Shown here: positions 54,110 to 62,803 of the stretch, piece after piece | Position numbering within the stretch: the stretch's first letter is position 1 | Layout: each line of letters starts with the position of its first letter | Assembly (NCBI RefSeq): GCF_026000115.1 | Contig: NZ_AP026868.1 | Span: forward strand, 58,403-122,402 | DNA: 64,000 nt | Origin: Aureispira anguillae | GTDB lineage: Bacteria; Bacteroidota; Bacteroidia; Chitinophagales; Saprospiraceae | Direction: 5' to 3' | Notes under the pieces: model-generated | Database searches by the model: none | What the model was told of the DNA's origin: nothing | What the model saw: the letters and a program-made list of their open reading frames with translations, nothing else | Translations under genes and position numbers: made by a program

Positions 54110-54145
54110 CACGTTACACGTGTAACGTGACCAATGTAACGTGTA
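54110..54145. repeat. CACGTG palindromic element at the end of the pigment operon
   Basis: CACGTTACACGTGTAACGTG (54110-54129) is a perfect 20-bp palindrome beginning at the last gene's stop codon, followed by a half site TGTAACGTGTAA. There is no T tract, so it is not a normal terminator. It shares its core with the elements at 38.97 kb and around parA. Confidence 0.9.
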
Positions 54146-54261
54146 AGATTTAAGCATAAAATTGGAAAATTAACCCCTAGCAAGTTTTTTATGCTTATGA
54201 ATAGTTATAAATTGAACCGTAATAAATAAACAATCAATCACCTCTAACAAGAATCATTCCT

Positions 54262-54609
54262 ATGAAAAAAGCATATTACCTAAGCTCTTGCAGTACCTGC
54301 AAACGAATATTATCCGAAATAGATACCGCTACTTTTGACTTACAAGACATCAAAACAACGGCCATCACCAACGAACAATTAGAAGAAATGGCTCAATTAG
54401 CAGGTTCTTATGAAGCGTTATTTAGCCGAAGAGCCCAACTGTATAAAACAATGGGGTTAAAAGAAAAACAGCTGACAGAACAAGATTATAAAACGCTAAT
54501 TTTGTCACAATATACATTTTTGAAAAGGCCTGTTTTTATAGTAACAGATCAAATCTTTGTTGGCAATTCTAAAAAGGTCATTGAGCAATTAAAAGCAACG
54601 TTGGCTTAA
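54262..54609 (+). CDS. ArsC/Spx-family thioredoxin-fold protein
   Basis: A 115-aa protein with the N-terminal redox motif Cys10-Ser-Thr-Cys13 in SSCSTCKR, and a C-terminal block YTFLKRPVFIVTDQIFVGNSKKVIEQL typical of the ArsC/Spx/YffB family. Members reduce arsenate with glutathione or act as RNA-polymerase-binding stress regulators (Spx). The CxxC form here fits a redox or Spx/YffB-like role rather than a proven arsenate reductase; no other ars genes are near. Confidence 0.88.
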   Translation: MKKAYYLSSCSTCKRILSEIDTATFDLQDIKTTAITNEQLEEMAQLAGSYEALFSRRAQLYKTMGLKEKQLTEQDYKTLILSQYTFLKRPVFIVTDQIFVGNSKKVIEQLKATLA

Positions 54610-55028
54610 ATAGACTTCCCTTCTTTCACTGGACTTAACTATTGATTAATCCAGTGGAAGTTCGGTACAAATCGAATTACAGCGCCTAATCTTGGTATCT
54701 GTAGAACCTCCTAACAATTTAGCAATTGTAACCGTATTTGCCATTCTATCCTCGCTATAAATTTGTATACGCCCCTCTGCTATTGCTATTTGATGAATGA
54801 TATTTTATTGATTGTGTGTGTGCCTCGTTTAAAAAACAACAAATAGCTCCCTTTTTTACCCCTACTTTATGCCTTTCCTCTATTTCAAAAATTGAAATAA
54901 AAACCTTCAATAAGGCTGCACAACATTCACAGATTTCATTTTTTTCAAAAAAAAATGGCTTTGCTTGTTACCTTTTCCGTTTTCATGTTACATACTCTTG
55001 TAATTGATCTGAAACCCCGCATAATTAA
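54610..55028. other. Intergenic region with a possible gene remnant
   Basis: Contains an inverted repeat CACTGGA/TCCAGTG (54627-54656) and the short coding-like tail on the minus strand (54646-54744). The remainder up to the sigma factor gene is AT-rich without clear genes; the promoter of the sigma operon should lie here. Confidence 0.45.
54646..54744 (-). pseudogene. Possible remnant or tiny ORF (32 aa) with coding-like composition
   Basis: A minus-strand frame open from about 54801, with an ATG at 54744, reads MANTVTIAKLLGGSTDTKI and ends at 54646. The frame extends upstream of the ATG with similar composition (EGRIQIYSEDR) to a stop near 54801. It resembles the end of a decayed gene more than a functional one. 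No family is recognised; low confidence. Confidence 0.25.
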
Positions 55029-55562
55029 ATGATAATGAAACAAAGCACTAAGCAAAAACAAGATGCGTTTATGGCGGTCTATGAACCTGTTCACGAAAAC
55101 TTCGTGCGCTTCTGTCAAGCAAGAGCTTATCGAATCATGAGCGCAGAAGATTTGGTGAATGAATCTTTATTGAGAGCTTATCAACAATGGGATAAGATTA
55201 AGAAAAAAGATGCTTTGATTTATTTTTTGTTTGGAACAGCTAGAAATATTGTTCTGAACACCATCCGAAAAAAACGTGAAGTAGCATTGGATGCGGTATC
55301 AGAAAATGCTTTGTACACCAGAAACTCTGCCGAAATAAAGTTGGAGGTGGAGTTTTTGTACATGCAGCTAAACAAATTAGACGACTTAAAAAAGGAAGCA
55401 CTGATTTTATTTGAAATATCTGGCTTCTCTATTAAAGAGGTCGCTAAAATTCAAAACTCTAAAGAAGGGGCTGTAAAGGTAAGAATTAGCCGTGCCCGTA
55501 AAGAGTTAAAAGCCTTAATGAAAGATGAACATTCTATAACCTCTAAACAAAATAGTCTATGA
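55029..55562 (+). CDS. ECF-type RNA polymerase sigma factor
   Basis: A 177-aa sigma-70 family protein of the ECF group: region 2 (about 14-80) with ARAYRIMSAEDLVNESLLRAYQQWDKI and FGTARNIVLNTIRKKRE, and region 4 (about 118-165) with KKEALILFEISGFSIKEVAKIQNSKEGAVKVRISRARKELK. It overlaps the following membrane protein by 4 bp (ATGA), the usual arrangement of sigma and anti-sigma. Start could also be the ATG two codons later. The regulon is unknown. Confidence 0.93.
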   Translation: MIMKQSTKQKQDAFMAVYEPVHENFVRFCQARAYRIMSAEDLVNESLLRAYQQWDKIKKKDALIYFLFGTARNIVLNTIRKKREVALDAVSENALYTRNSAEIKLEVEFLYMQLNKLDDLKKEALILFEISGFSIKEVAKIQNSKEGAVKVRISRARKELKALMKDEHSITSKQNSL

Positions 55563-57658
55563 AAGAGCAAAATCACGATATCAATGATTTGTTTGCTGCT
55601 GCTAGAAATGCTGAGGTTAAAATATCTTTGGATGATGTTAGAGCAAACCTATCTAAAAATACAGCTAAACTATCCCTGACAAACTGGAGAAGGTTTATTG
55701 TATTAATTACAGGGGTTCTACTTCTTACCTTTGCTTTGTTTTTTATTCCCACCAAGGATACAACGCCTGAGTTGACAATGGCAACTCACACCACAACAAT
55801 GGAAAAAACGACTAAGACAGTAGATGAAACAATAAAAGTAAACAACACTCAAAACACGTCCTTTAGTTCTAAAAAACAGGAAAAGAAAACTAGCCCTAAA
55901 ACTCATGAAACTTATGGTGCTAGTGCCAAGAACAAAAAGGAGAAAAATGAAGTGCAGCGGGCATTTATTCAACCGATTGTTTTTGATGGACTCCTAAAAA
56001 ACACGGAATTCAAAGCCATGAGCAAATTGAAGCTTTTGGTTTCAATACAGCAGCAAAAAACGCCTAAAACCTTACCAGCTGTTGATACTCCTGATTTTAA
56101 AATGAATAGATTACAGGGGGATCTCTTGGAGGGAGGCAAAGGAGAAATTCATTATATGGAAACTTTAAAAAATAAAGAAACCATAAGCCTTAAGTCTTAT
56201 AAAAAAAGAGGCAAAAAATATCTAAAATTAGATCATTATAATGCCGATTTTGAAATCATACGATCCATTGATCTTAGCCATATCTTGCAAAAAAACAAAC
56301 GAAACCTACACGCTGTAAAACAATTTAATAATCAATTACTTTTGATCACTTCAGAGGGGGCAGCAAAAGAAAAAGCCAAATTGTACATTGGGCATCAGAT
56401 TGATTACAATACCATGGAGAAAAAAAGCGGTGCAACACTCGGAAAATTCTCTCTATCCAGTGATAAGAAAGGGATTAATATCCAAACTTCTATGAATGGA
56501 AAATACTTATTAATAAATCCGAAACCTGGCACCATAAAAAGTCAAAAGAAACAGTTTGAAAAAGGACAAAATGAGACCATATCCTTTCAAGTCTATGATG
56601 AAAATATGAAGCCATTTTATACCGTTAAAAAAGATGGGATGCTAGACTATGGAACTGCCATTGATAATTCTGGGAAAATCTATATCTGGAAAACTCAGCC
56701 TGAATTTTTGCCTACCAACCGATTGATCCCTACCCTAAAAAATGGCAACATTTTGTATCAGTTTGGCGCCAATAGTATTGATTCTTTGATCTTAAAAGAA
56801 AATTCATTTTTGAATACCATTAGTTTAAGCAATAGCAATAATAAGAACGAGACAAAACGCCCTATTCGCTCAAAAACTAGCTCCTATATTGCATATAACC
56901 ATCGGTTAATAGAAACTAGAGGGTTAACCTTAACGATTTCTCCAGAGGGAAATCCTATTCTTTATGGTTATTTGAAAAATATGAGAGGACTACAACAATT
57001 AACGTTTACAACAGATTCATTAGCCCCTCATCATTATTCCGTTTTGGATTTTCAAACAAAGGCAGAATTAGAAGCAGAAACAGCAAGAAAAAATGGGGTA
57101 CCAGAATTAGTCTTAAAAGTTGATGAAGTATTCTTTGATGAAGCCTCTAATTTCTACGTGTTGTCTTCATCCTATAACCGTAGTTATTTACCGCTTGTTG
57201 AACAAGAAAGGAATTTTAAGCACAACGATTTTTCTAAAAAAACACCGATTCCCTATTACCCCTCTTTAGATATTTATGTGCACAAATTTAGCAAAACAGG
57301 CAGCCCAATTATGAGTACCCAAATTGCTAGCAATGCCATCAACCAGAATGAAAAAACAAACAACTATTCTTACCTATTTAACAAGAATAATTTTTCTGTT
57401 GTTTATTTAGATCATGTTGATACTCTAGGAAATAAACGAACGAACAGAAAAGAGCTAATGCTTGCTACAACTAAGCAGAATGGGGAAGTTATTCGATTGA
57501 CTGCAAGTGGTGACTATACGATAGACATGGAAGATTATCGCCCTGTTAAATATTTTCGCAACAAAGGCGAAACACTTGCTTTGCTCAAAGCAGGTAAAAG
57601 CTATAAAATCAGCAAATTATCTTACAAAACCATGCCTAAGAGGTTTAAAGAGCATTAG
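55559..57658 (+). CDS. Membrane-anchored protein, putative anti-sigma factor with a very large periplasmic domain
   Basis: A 699-aa protein. The ~43-residue N-terminus (DINDLFAAARNAEVKISLDDVRANL) is cytoplasmic, followed by one transmembrane helix (about 44-65, FIVLITGVLLLTFALFFIP). The remaining ~630 residues are periplasmic: a Thr/Lys-rich linker (70-130), then a long beta-rich domain with many short strands, perhaps a propeller. The position (4-bp overlap with the sigma gene) and topology fit an anti-sigma factor, but no zinc-binding anti-sigma motif is visible and the periplasmic part is several times larger than usual. It could sense the state of the envelope. Confidence 0.75.
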   Translation: MKEQNHDINDLFAAARNAEVKISLDDVRANLSKNTAKLSLTNWRRFIVLITGVLLLTFALFFIPTKDTTPELTMATHTTTMEKTTKTVDETIKVNNTQNTSFSSKKQEKKTSPKTHETYGASAKNKKEKNEVQRAFIQPIVFDGLLKNTEFKAMSKLKLLVSIQQQKTPKTLPAVDTPDFKMNRLQGDLLEGGKGEIHYMETLKNKETISLKSYKKRGKKYLKLDHYNADFEIIRSIDLSHILQKNKRNLHAVKQFNNQLLLITSEGAAKEKAKLYIGHQIDYNTMEKKSGATLGKFSLSSDKKGINIQTSMNGKYLLINPKPGTIKSQKKQFEKGQNETISFQVYDENMKPFYTVKKDGMLDYGTAIDNSGKIYIWKTQPEFLPTNRLIPTLKNGNILYQFGANSIDSLILKENSFLNTISLSNSNNKNETKRPIRSKTSSYIAYNHRLIETRGLTLTISPEGNPILYGYLKNMRGLQQLTFTTDSLAPHHYSVLDFQTKAELEAETARKNGVPELVLKVDEVFFDEASNFYVLSSSYNRSYLPLVEQERNFKHNDFSKKTPIPYYPSLDIYVHKFSKTGSPIMSTQIASNAINQNEKTNNYSYLFNKNNFSVVYLDHVDTLGNKRTNRKELMLATTKQNGEVIRLTASGDYTIDMEDYRPVKYFRNKGETLALLKAGKSYKISKLSYKTMPKRFKEH

Positions 57659-57839
57659 AGGATACTTATTCTTGACCTAAACATCTAGCATTTTTTTGCT
57701 TCAAAATTAAAATTAGCACTACCGTAAAACAGCTTCCAAGTTGTTTTAGGCGGCTAACGACAGCCTTAAATCAATATTTTTTGAACAAACGGTTTACAAT
57801 TGATTCTAAAGTCCACTCTTAAACTATAAATGATTACTT

Positions 57840-59231
57840 ATGAAAACCAAATTTTATATCAATAGCTCATTGTCTTTATTGTTCATCTTAGCATCTTTTT
57901 ATTCAAATTTTGTATCAGGACAAGATACAGCAAGCATAAACATCTATTTTGATACCGATAAATACAATTTATCAGCAAACGCCTTGGATAGAATAGATGC
58001 ACTGATCGCAAGTTTTCCCATCAATCAAATTGCTAAGGTACAACTCCTTGGGCATACCGATAGCCGTAGCAACGAAGTATACAATCAAATTTTATCTGAA
58101 AATAGAGTCCAAACAACAAAAACTGCTTTAATAGATTTAGGTATAGATGAAAAAAAAATTCATACGGTTGGTTGGGGTGAACGAAAGCCTCTCGAATCGA
58201 ATGAAACAGGTTTTGGTAGGCAGCAAAACCGTCGGGTAGAGATCGCTGTCTATCGAAAAAAAACAATACACATTGCAACAGTCCCAAAACAAAAAGATAC
58301 AATAGATAAACCCAAACCTCCCCTCTTAGACGATTTGGTAGAAAAAGCAATGGACTGCTCAAAAGATACAACACTAACCATGCCCAATGGCTCCTTGGTA
58401 ACCTTTGGGATCTGCGATTATTATGCTCATAAGGACTGCTTTAAATTTACTGAATTTATTCATCCAGATTCAGCTAGAGCAGCTGGCTTAAGTACAATGG
58501 CAGCAGATGGTACTCCTCTTATTTCTGTTGGGATGTTCAAAGTAGAGTTATGTAAAAATCCTGCTAATTCCTCCAAACGTTATGAGGATCCTCCTTGTAT
58601 AATTGCGCACATTCCACTTAGAACAAGTAGCATTAATAAAGGGTGTAATGCTCCTGTTAGGGGAATAACCAAATGGTTTCAAAGACCAGATGGTTCGTGG
58701 GTGGATTCTGCTGAGTCAATGGAGCTCGTAGAAATAAATGGTCAATTGTATTACAAGACCGAAGTCTGTGGAGCAGGCATCTATAATGGAGATCGGAAAG
58801 GTTCTGGTAATGGCGATCGTTATTATCTAACTAGAGTAAAAGTAGCTAAAGGACTTCATTTGTTGGATGCCAAAATTTCTTTTGATGCTCCTTTTTCAAT
58901 TCTGGGGTCGATTAAAAAGGGATCTAAACGAATGGTAAAGATTCCTGTGCCAGAAGAAATGCTTTGTAATTCATGTAGTGATGCTATCGTTTATGCAAAA
59001 GCGTTGGATAAGAACGGAGATACCTTAATTTTGAACTATACGATTGCTGATCCCTACCACAGACGCACTGCTTTTGGGCAATGTAGAGGAAAAGTAGTCA
59101 AGAAGTTTTTATTCTTTTTTAAGATTCGAGAGAAAAATATTTACCGCAAGTACTTCTTGAGAAGAAAGGATTTTAAGGTTTGCTTGTTTTATCAGAAAAA
59201 AGAAGATGAGCATTTAAGTCAAATCGATTAG
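57840..59231 (+). CDS. OmpA-domain secreted protein
   Basis: A 463-aa protein: signal peptide (about 1-27), then an OmpA-like peptidoglycan-binding domain (32-137: INIYFDTDKYNLSANALDRIDAL, VQLLGHTDSRSNEVYNQILSENRVQ, GWGERKPLESNETGFGRQQNRRVEI). The rest (about 150-463) contains a cysteine-containing beta domain not recognised (CSKDTTLTMPNGSLVTFGICDYYAH, PPCIIAHIPLRTSS) and a basic C-terminus. OmpA domain at the N-terminus is unusual, since it is normally C-terminal. Downstream of the sigma/anti-sigma pair after 181 bp and perhaps part of its regulon. Ends at a long inverted repeat. Confidence 0.82.
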   Translation: MKTKFYINSSLSLLFILASFYSNFVSGQDTASINIYFDTDKYNLSANALDRIDALIASFPINQIAKVQLLGHTDSRSNEVYNQILSENRVQTTKTALIDLGIDEKKIHTVGWGERKPLESNETGFGRQQNRRVEIAVYRKKTIHIATVPKQKDTIDKPKPPLLDDLVEKAMDCSKDTTLTMPNGSLVTFGICDYYAHKDCFKFTEFIHPDSARAAGLSTMAADGTPLISVGMFKVELCKNPANSSKRYEDPPCIIAHIPLRTSSINKGCNAPVRGITKWFQRPDGSWVDSAESMELVEINGQLYYKTEVCGAGIYNGDRKGSGNGDRYYLTRVKVAKGLHLLDAKISFDAPFSILGSIKKGSKRMVKIPVPEEMLCNSCSDAIVYAKALDKNGDTLILNYTIADPYHRRTAFGQCRGKVVKKFLFFFKIREKNIYRKYFLRRKDFKVCLFYQKKEDEHLSQID

Positions 59232-59277
59232 AAGGGCAGGTAAAAACAGAAAGTAGCTATATAAATAGGTAAGATAT

Positions 59278-59396
59278 TAAGTAAGTAGATGTCTTGTTAG
59301 GTTCGTTAGTTGATGTATTACATCAACGCTAATGAATAACAAATTAAGAGCACTTGGTTAATTTTTAACCTACTCTTTGGTTCATCTACTTACTTA
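59278..59396. terminator. Nested inverted repeats between convergent genes
   Basis: Outer arms TAAGTAAGTAGATG (59278-59291) and its exact complement (59383-59396) enclose an inner hairpin GTTGATGT-att-ACATCAAC (about 59309-59327). It lies between the OmpA gene and the SBBP-repeat gene and probably ends both transcripts; the function of the wide outer arms is unclear. Confidence 0.65.
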
Positions 59397-59403
59397 TCCT
59401 TTT

Positions 59404-62055
59404 TTATTCTTTAACGAGTTTACGCATAATTTTTGCTCCCGAATCTACCTGAATCGTGAAGAGGTAGATGCCTGCTGGAAGGCTACTTACATCTATCGTA
59501 GCGAGCTGCTGTGCGAACGATGAAGGAGGGAGTACAAGTTTACCACTCAAATCGGTAATGCGAACAGAAGCCGTTTGCCATTGGTCCATGGTCAGATAAA
59601 GGGTATTCTGAACTGGGTTGGGATAAATAGAAATGGCATTTTCCTGCCCATTTCCTTCTACCGCTCTAACGGAAGAATAGGTTACTGTCCCATCTTTTTC
59701 GATTCCCTTTAATCGGTAGTAAATCGTTGAGTTGGTGCTAATTTCATCCACAAATGAACGCTCGTTATTATCTAACCTTGCTACAACCTCAAATTTGGTA
59801 CTAAAAGAACGTTCTATAAAAAATTGCGTAGCCACTTCTATATCATCTACCTGCCATTCTAACAATACCTTATCCATGGCTATTCTTTGAGCTTGAAAAT
59901 CAAGAAAACTTACAGCAAGTAACGTATTAGCGTCTTGAAATTTGGCTAAATAAGAATCTTTATTTCCTCCTCCATAAGTATTCTGATGTCCTCCTAAAGC
60001 TATGTTACTCAAAGATTCAGTATCTCCCATTAAGTAGATACTATTTGTTGCATCTATCACACAGTCCCAGCTATAGTCACGGTTATTCCCTCCAAAATAA
60101 GATCCCCACTGACGAACGCCATTATTATCGAACTTAATAAAAAAAGCATCACTGTTCCCCCCATAAGTATTTTGATAGCCATTGATAGCTATATTAGTAG
60201 CAGAAGTAGTTTCACCAGCCAACAACACATTTCCTAGGTTATCGACAGAACAAGCAACACCGTAATCCTCTCCATTTCCCCCATAATAAGTTGCCCATTG
60301 ACGAACTCCATTATGATTAAATTTCACTAAAAAGGCATCATTTGCTCCGCCCCCATGCGTGTTTTGATGACCGCCTGAGGTTATATTATTGAACGATTTG
60401 GTAAACCCCGCTATAAATACATTATTATTACCATCTGTTGAACAACCGTAAACATATTCAAAATCATTGCCCCCATAATAGGTGCCCCACTGACGAACAC
60501 CACTGCTATTAAACTTAACTAAAAATGCATCATTGGTTCCACCTCCATGCGTATTTTGATGCCCACTTGAACCTATATGATTGGTAGAACGAGTTATCCC
60601 TGTCAAAAATACATTGTTATTATTATCTATTGCACAATCAAAGGTGGTTTCAGGACCATTTCCTCCATAGTAAGTTGCCCATTGACGAACTCCATTGCTA
60701 TTAAATTTCACTAAAAAGGCATCTGATCCCCCTTCATAGGTACTTTGATGTCCTCCAAGAAAAATATTGGCAGTTGACTCTGTATCTCCTCCTAAAAATA
60801 CATTGCCATTGTTATCCACAGCACAAGCATAACCATAATCATCAGCATTAGCACCATAATAGGTTCCCCATTGGCGAACTCCATTGCTATTGAATTTCAC
60901 CAAAAAAGCATCTATTCCTCCTCCATAGGTATTTTGATGTCCTCCTGACGCTATATTATTGGTAGAACTCGTTCTACCAGCCAAATAGATATTCCCACTC
61001 GCATCTGCAATACAATCTCTCCCCGTTTCACTACTACTTCCCCCATAATAGGTTCCCCATTGGCGAACTCCACTGCTATTGAATTTCACCAAATAAGCAT
61101 CTGTTCCTCCTATATAAGTGTTTTGGTGCCCTCCAGAGGCTATATTATTAGTAGAATGCGCCTCTCCCACTATAAATATATTACCACTATTATCGACAGA
61201 ACAACTATATCCAAGTTCTCGCTCACTCCCTCCATAATAGGTAGCCCAAACTAAACTAGGATCAATAACTAGTTTTTTAGTAGAATTGTACGGAGCTACT
61301 TGAAACGTTATTTGGTCTTCATTGAGTTGAAAGGTAGTAGGGATTTCTTGGTTGTCTTGAAACGAAACAGGTGCTTGCTCTGTAATTGTTCCCATAGGAC
61401 TAGACAAGGTAAAACTTCCATCTCGATTAAGCTGTAAGGATTCATGATTGTCAAACTGCATTTTTATCTGCTTAGGATCAGCACCTGGATGTACTACAAA
61501 ATCATATTTTAACCCCTTATCTGTGGTATAAATTACCCAGTCTATATCAGGATAAATATCTTTATAAATCAATTTTCTAAAGCTGTGTACTGCCAGTGCA
61601 TTACGATTGTAATAATTAACGTAATCTTGGCTTTTCTCTTCTGCTATGATAGTTGGAGTAGGGTTTGCTCCTATTAGCTGCATATCCATTCTATAGGTTT
61701 CCAAACGAACTTCAGGAGTTGTTTTTGTTCGAACCAATCGTTCTTTGGCATCGAGATGCCTTTTCCTCGTTTGATGAGCCCCCGAATCTTCTTGCTTGTT
61801 GAATTGATAAGCAATACCTGTAGATAACATAAAGATATGAATGTTATCCTTTTGGTAATGATAGCGCACAGAGGGAACTGGCTCATTATTCATATCCCAA
61901 ACCTGTCCTTTATTTTCTTCAAATTGTACAGTTTGCTTTTGAAACGTCTTAAAGTTAGTTTCATCAACTATTGGTTGAGCTGATAAGAATGATTTTGAAA
62001 AAAAGCACAGCGTAAGAATTATCCAGCTATAATTTAATCGTAGGAAAGTCGTCAT
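59404..62055 (-). CDS. T9SS surface protein with DUF7948 and SBBP repeats
   Basis: An 883-aa protein with a signal peptide (about 1-27), an N-terminal conserved domain (about 40-270: VQFEENKGQVWDMNNE, YNRNALAVHSFRKLIYKDIYPDIDWVIY, YDFVVHPGADPKQI) of the DUF7948 type, and eight ~58-residue SBBP repeats (about 280-720: WGTYYGGSSSETGRDC, DASGNIYLAGRT, TYGGGIDAFLVKFNSNGVR). An FN3-like segment and a T9SS sorting domain (ISIYPNPVQNTLYL, LPAGIYLFTI) end it. Expected at the cell surface as an adhesin-like or structural propeller protein. Probably monocistronic. Confidence 0.9.
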   Translation of the reverse strand: MTTFLRLNYSWIILTLCFFSKSFLSAQPIVDETNFKTFQKQTVQFEENKGQVWDMNNEPVPSVRYHYQKDNIHIFMLSTGIAYQFNKQEDSGAHQTRKRHLDAKERLVRTKTTPEVRLETYRMDMQLIGANPTPTIIAEEKSQDYVNYYNRNALAVHSFRKLIYKDIYPDIDWVIYTTDKGLKYDFVVHPGADPKQIKMQFDNHESLQLNRDGSFTLSSPMGTITEQAPVSFQDNQEIPTTFQLNEDQITFQVAPYNSTKKLVIDPSLVWATYYGGSERELGYSCSVDNSGNIFIVGEAHSTNNIASGGHQNTYIGGTDAYLVKFNSSGVRQWGTYYGGSSSETGRDCIADASGNIYLAGRTSSTNNIASGGHQNTYGGGIDAFLVKFNSNGVRQWGTYYGANADDYGYACAVDNNGNVFLGGDTESTANIFLGGHQSTYEGGSDAFLVKFNSNGVRQWATYYGGNGPETTFDCAIDNNNNVFLTGITRSTNHIGSSGHQNTHGGGTNDAFLVKFNSSGVRQWGTYYGGNDFEYVYGCSTDGNNNVFIAGFTKSFNNITSGGHQNTHGGGANDAFLVKFNHNGVRQWATYYGGNGEDYGVACSVDNLGNVLLAGETTSATNIAINGYQNTYGGNSDAFFIKFDNNGVRQWGSYFGGNNRDYSWDCVIDATNSIYLMGDTESLSNIALGGHQNTYGGGNKDSYLAKFQDANTLLAVSFLDFQAQRIAMDKVLLEWQVDDIEVATQFFIERSFSTKFEVVARLDNNERSFVDEISTNSTIYYRLKGIEKDGTVTYSSVRAVEGNGQENAISIYPNPVQNTLYLTMDQWQTASVRITDLSGKLVLPPSSFAQQLATIDVSSLPAGIYLFTIQVDSGAKIMRKLVKE

Positions 62056-62085
62056 ATATATACAAACTATTGGTTTCTATTAGAA

Positions 62086-62245
62086 GAAGTTGTTTAAAAA
62101 TGGAATTTTGTTGATAATGAGTACTAATTTTTAGATAAACAAGGCAAAAATTTTCTTCATAGCAGCGCTATGGAGCAAATTTTTAACGCAGAGTAGCTAG
62201 AAATTAGCTTTCATTAGCGATGTAAGGTTATTCTTAAACAACTTC
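62086..62245. mobile_element. 160-bp foldback MITE-like element
   Basis: Both ends carry the inverted repeat GAAGTTGTTTAA (62086-62097 and 62234-62245), which extends to 16 bases with one mismatch. The interior also pairs: TAATGA, TAATTT, AAAAATTT and CATAGC blocks meet their complements, so the whole element folds back around 62165 (CATAGCagcGCTATG). It encodes nothing, like a miniature inverted-repeat element mobilised by a transposase elsewhere. No clear target-site duplication is seen. Confidence 0.6.
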
Positions 62246-62514
62246 GAAATATTAGTGTGTTCATTGCGAACATTTTTTGTATAAAATTATGCGACACAGC
62301 AATAAAAACAAAGCCTAAATAATGCTCTAAATTATGTGTTCAATAACAGCAACCCCTCCATAATCACCTAACAAACAAAAACTTGCGATAGTTTAAAGTT
62401 TAACATTCAAAACAAATAGAAAATGAGCATTAGGAGGGTTTAAATACATTTAAGGTGGCCTTAAAATAAGACTCCCCTTATTTATTGGGGGGATTAACTG
62501 TTGATACCTCACCA

Positions 62515-62669
62515 AGGTTTACAACTACAGCCAATTAGCTTGTTTTAACACCCAATCTCTTTCAGTTAGAGGAGTCGATACGGTATTTTCTGTAATTGTT
62601 AGAGATACTTGGTATCAACTAAAAGGAAATTATGAATTAATCAATACTGGAAAAATTATCGTGCAATAA
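62515..62669 (+). pseudogene. Possible C-terminal gene remnant (about 51 codons, no start)
   Basis: A frame open from the TGA at 62512 to TAA at 62667 has protein-like composition (LSVRGVDTVFSVIVRDTW, ending TGKIIVQ) but no ATG. It might be the tail of a degraded gene left beside the foldback element. No family is recognised. Confidence 0.25.
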
Positions 62670-62803
62670 GAGTATTATTTAATAAAGCGAACTACCAATC
62701 GAAAAATCCCTCAATACGTTCGTATTTATAATTCCGAACGCATCCTAACTACTACTCCTTTATCTTTGTGTATAATTATTTGTTTTAAATCTGAACATAA
62801 AGA

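Larger units (their letters stand above)
62056..62803. other. Intergenic region with a foldback element and a gene remnant
   Basis: Contains the 160-bp foldback element (62086-62245), a short hairpin CCCCTTATTTATTGGGG near 62473, a coding-like frame without start codon (62515-62669) and the promoter region of the dehydrogenase gene. No complete gene. Confidence 0.5.

Noticed and set aside
54262..54609. Arsenic resistance operon
   Set aside because: Only an ArsC/Spx-fold gene is present; no ArsR, ArsB or Acr3 neighbour.
54816..55007. 63-aa ORF before the sigma factor
   Set aside because: Biased Phe/Ser/Lys composition, no homologous features and lies where the sigma operon promoter should be.
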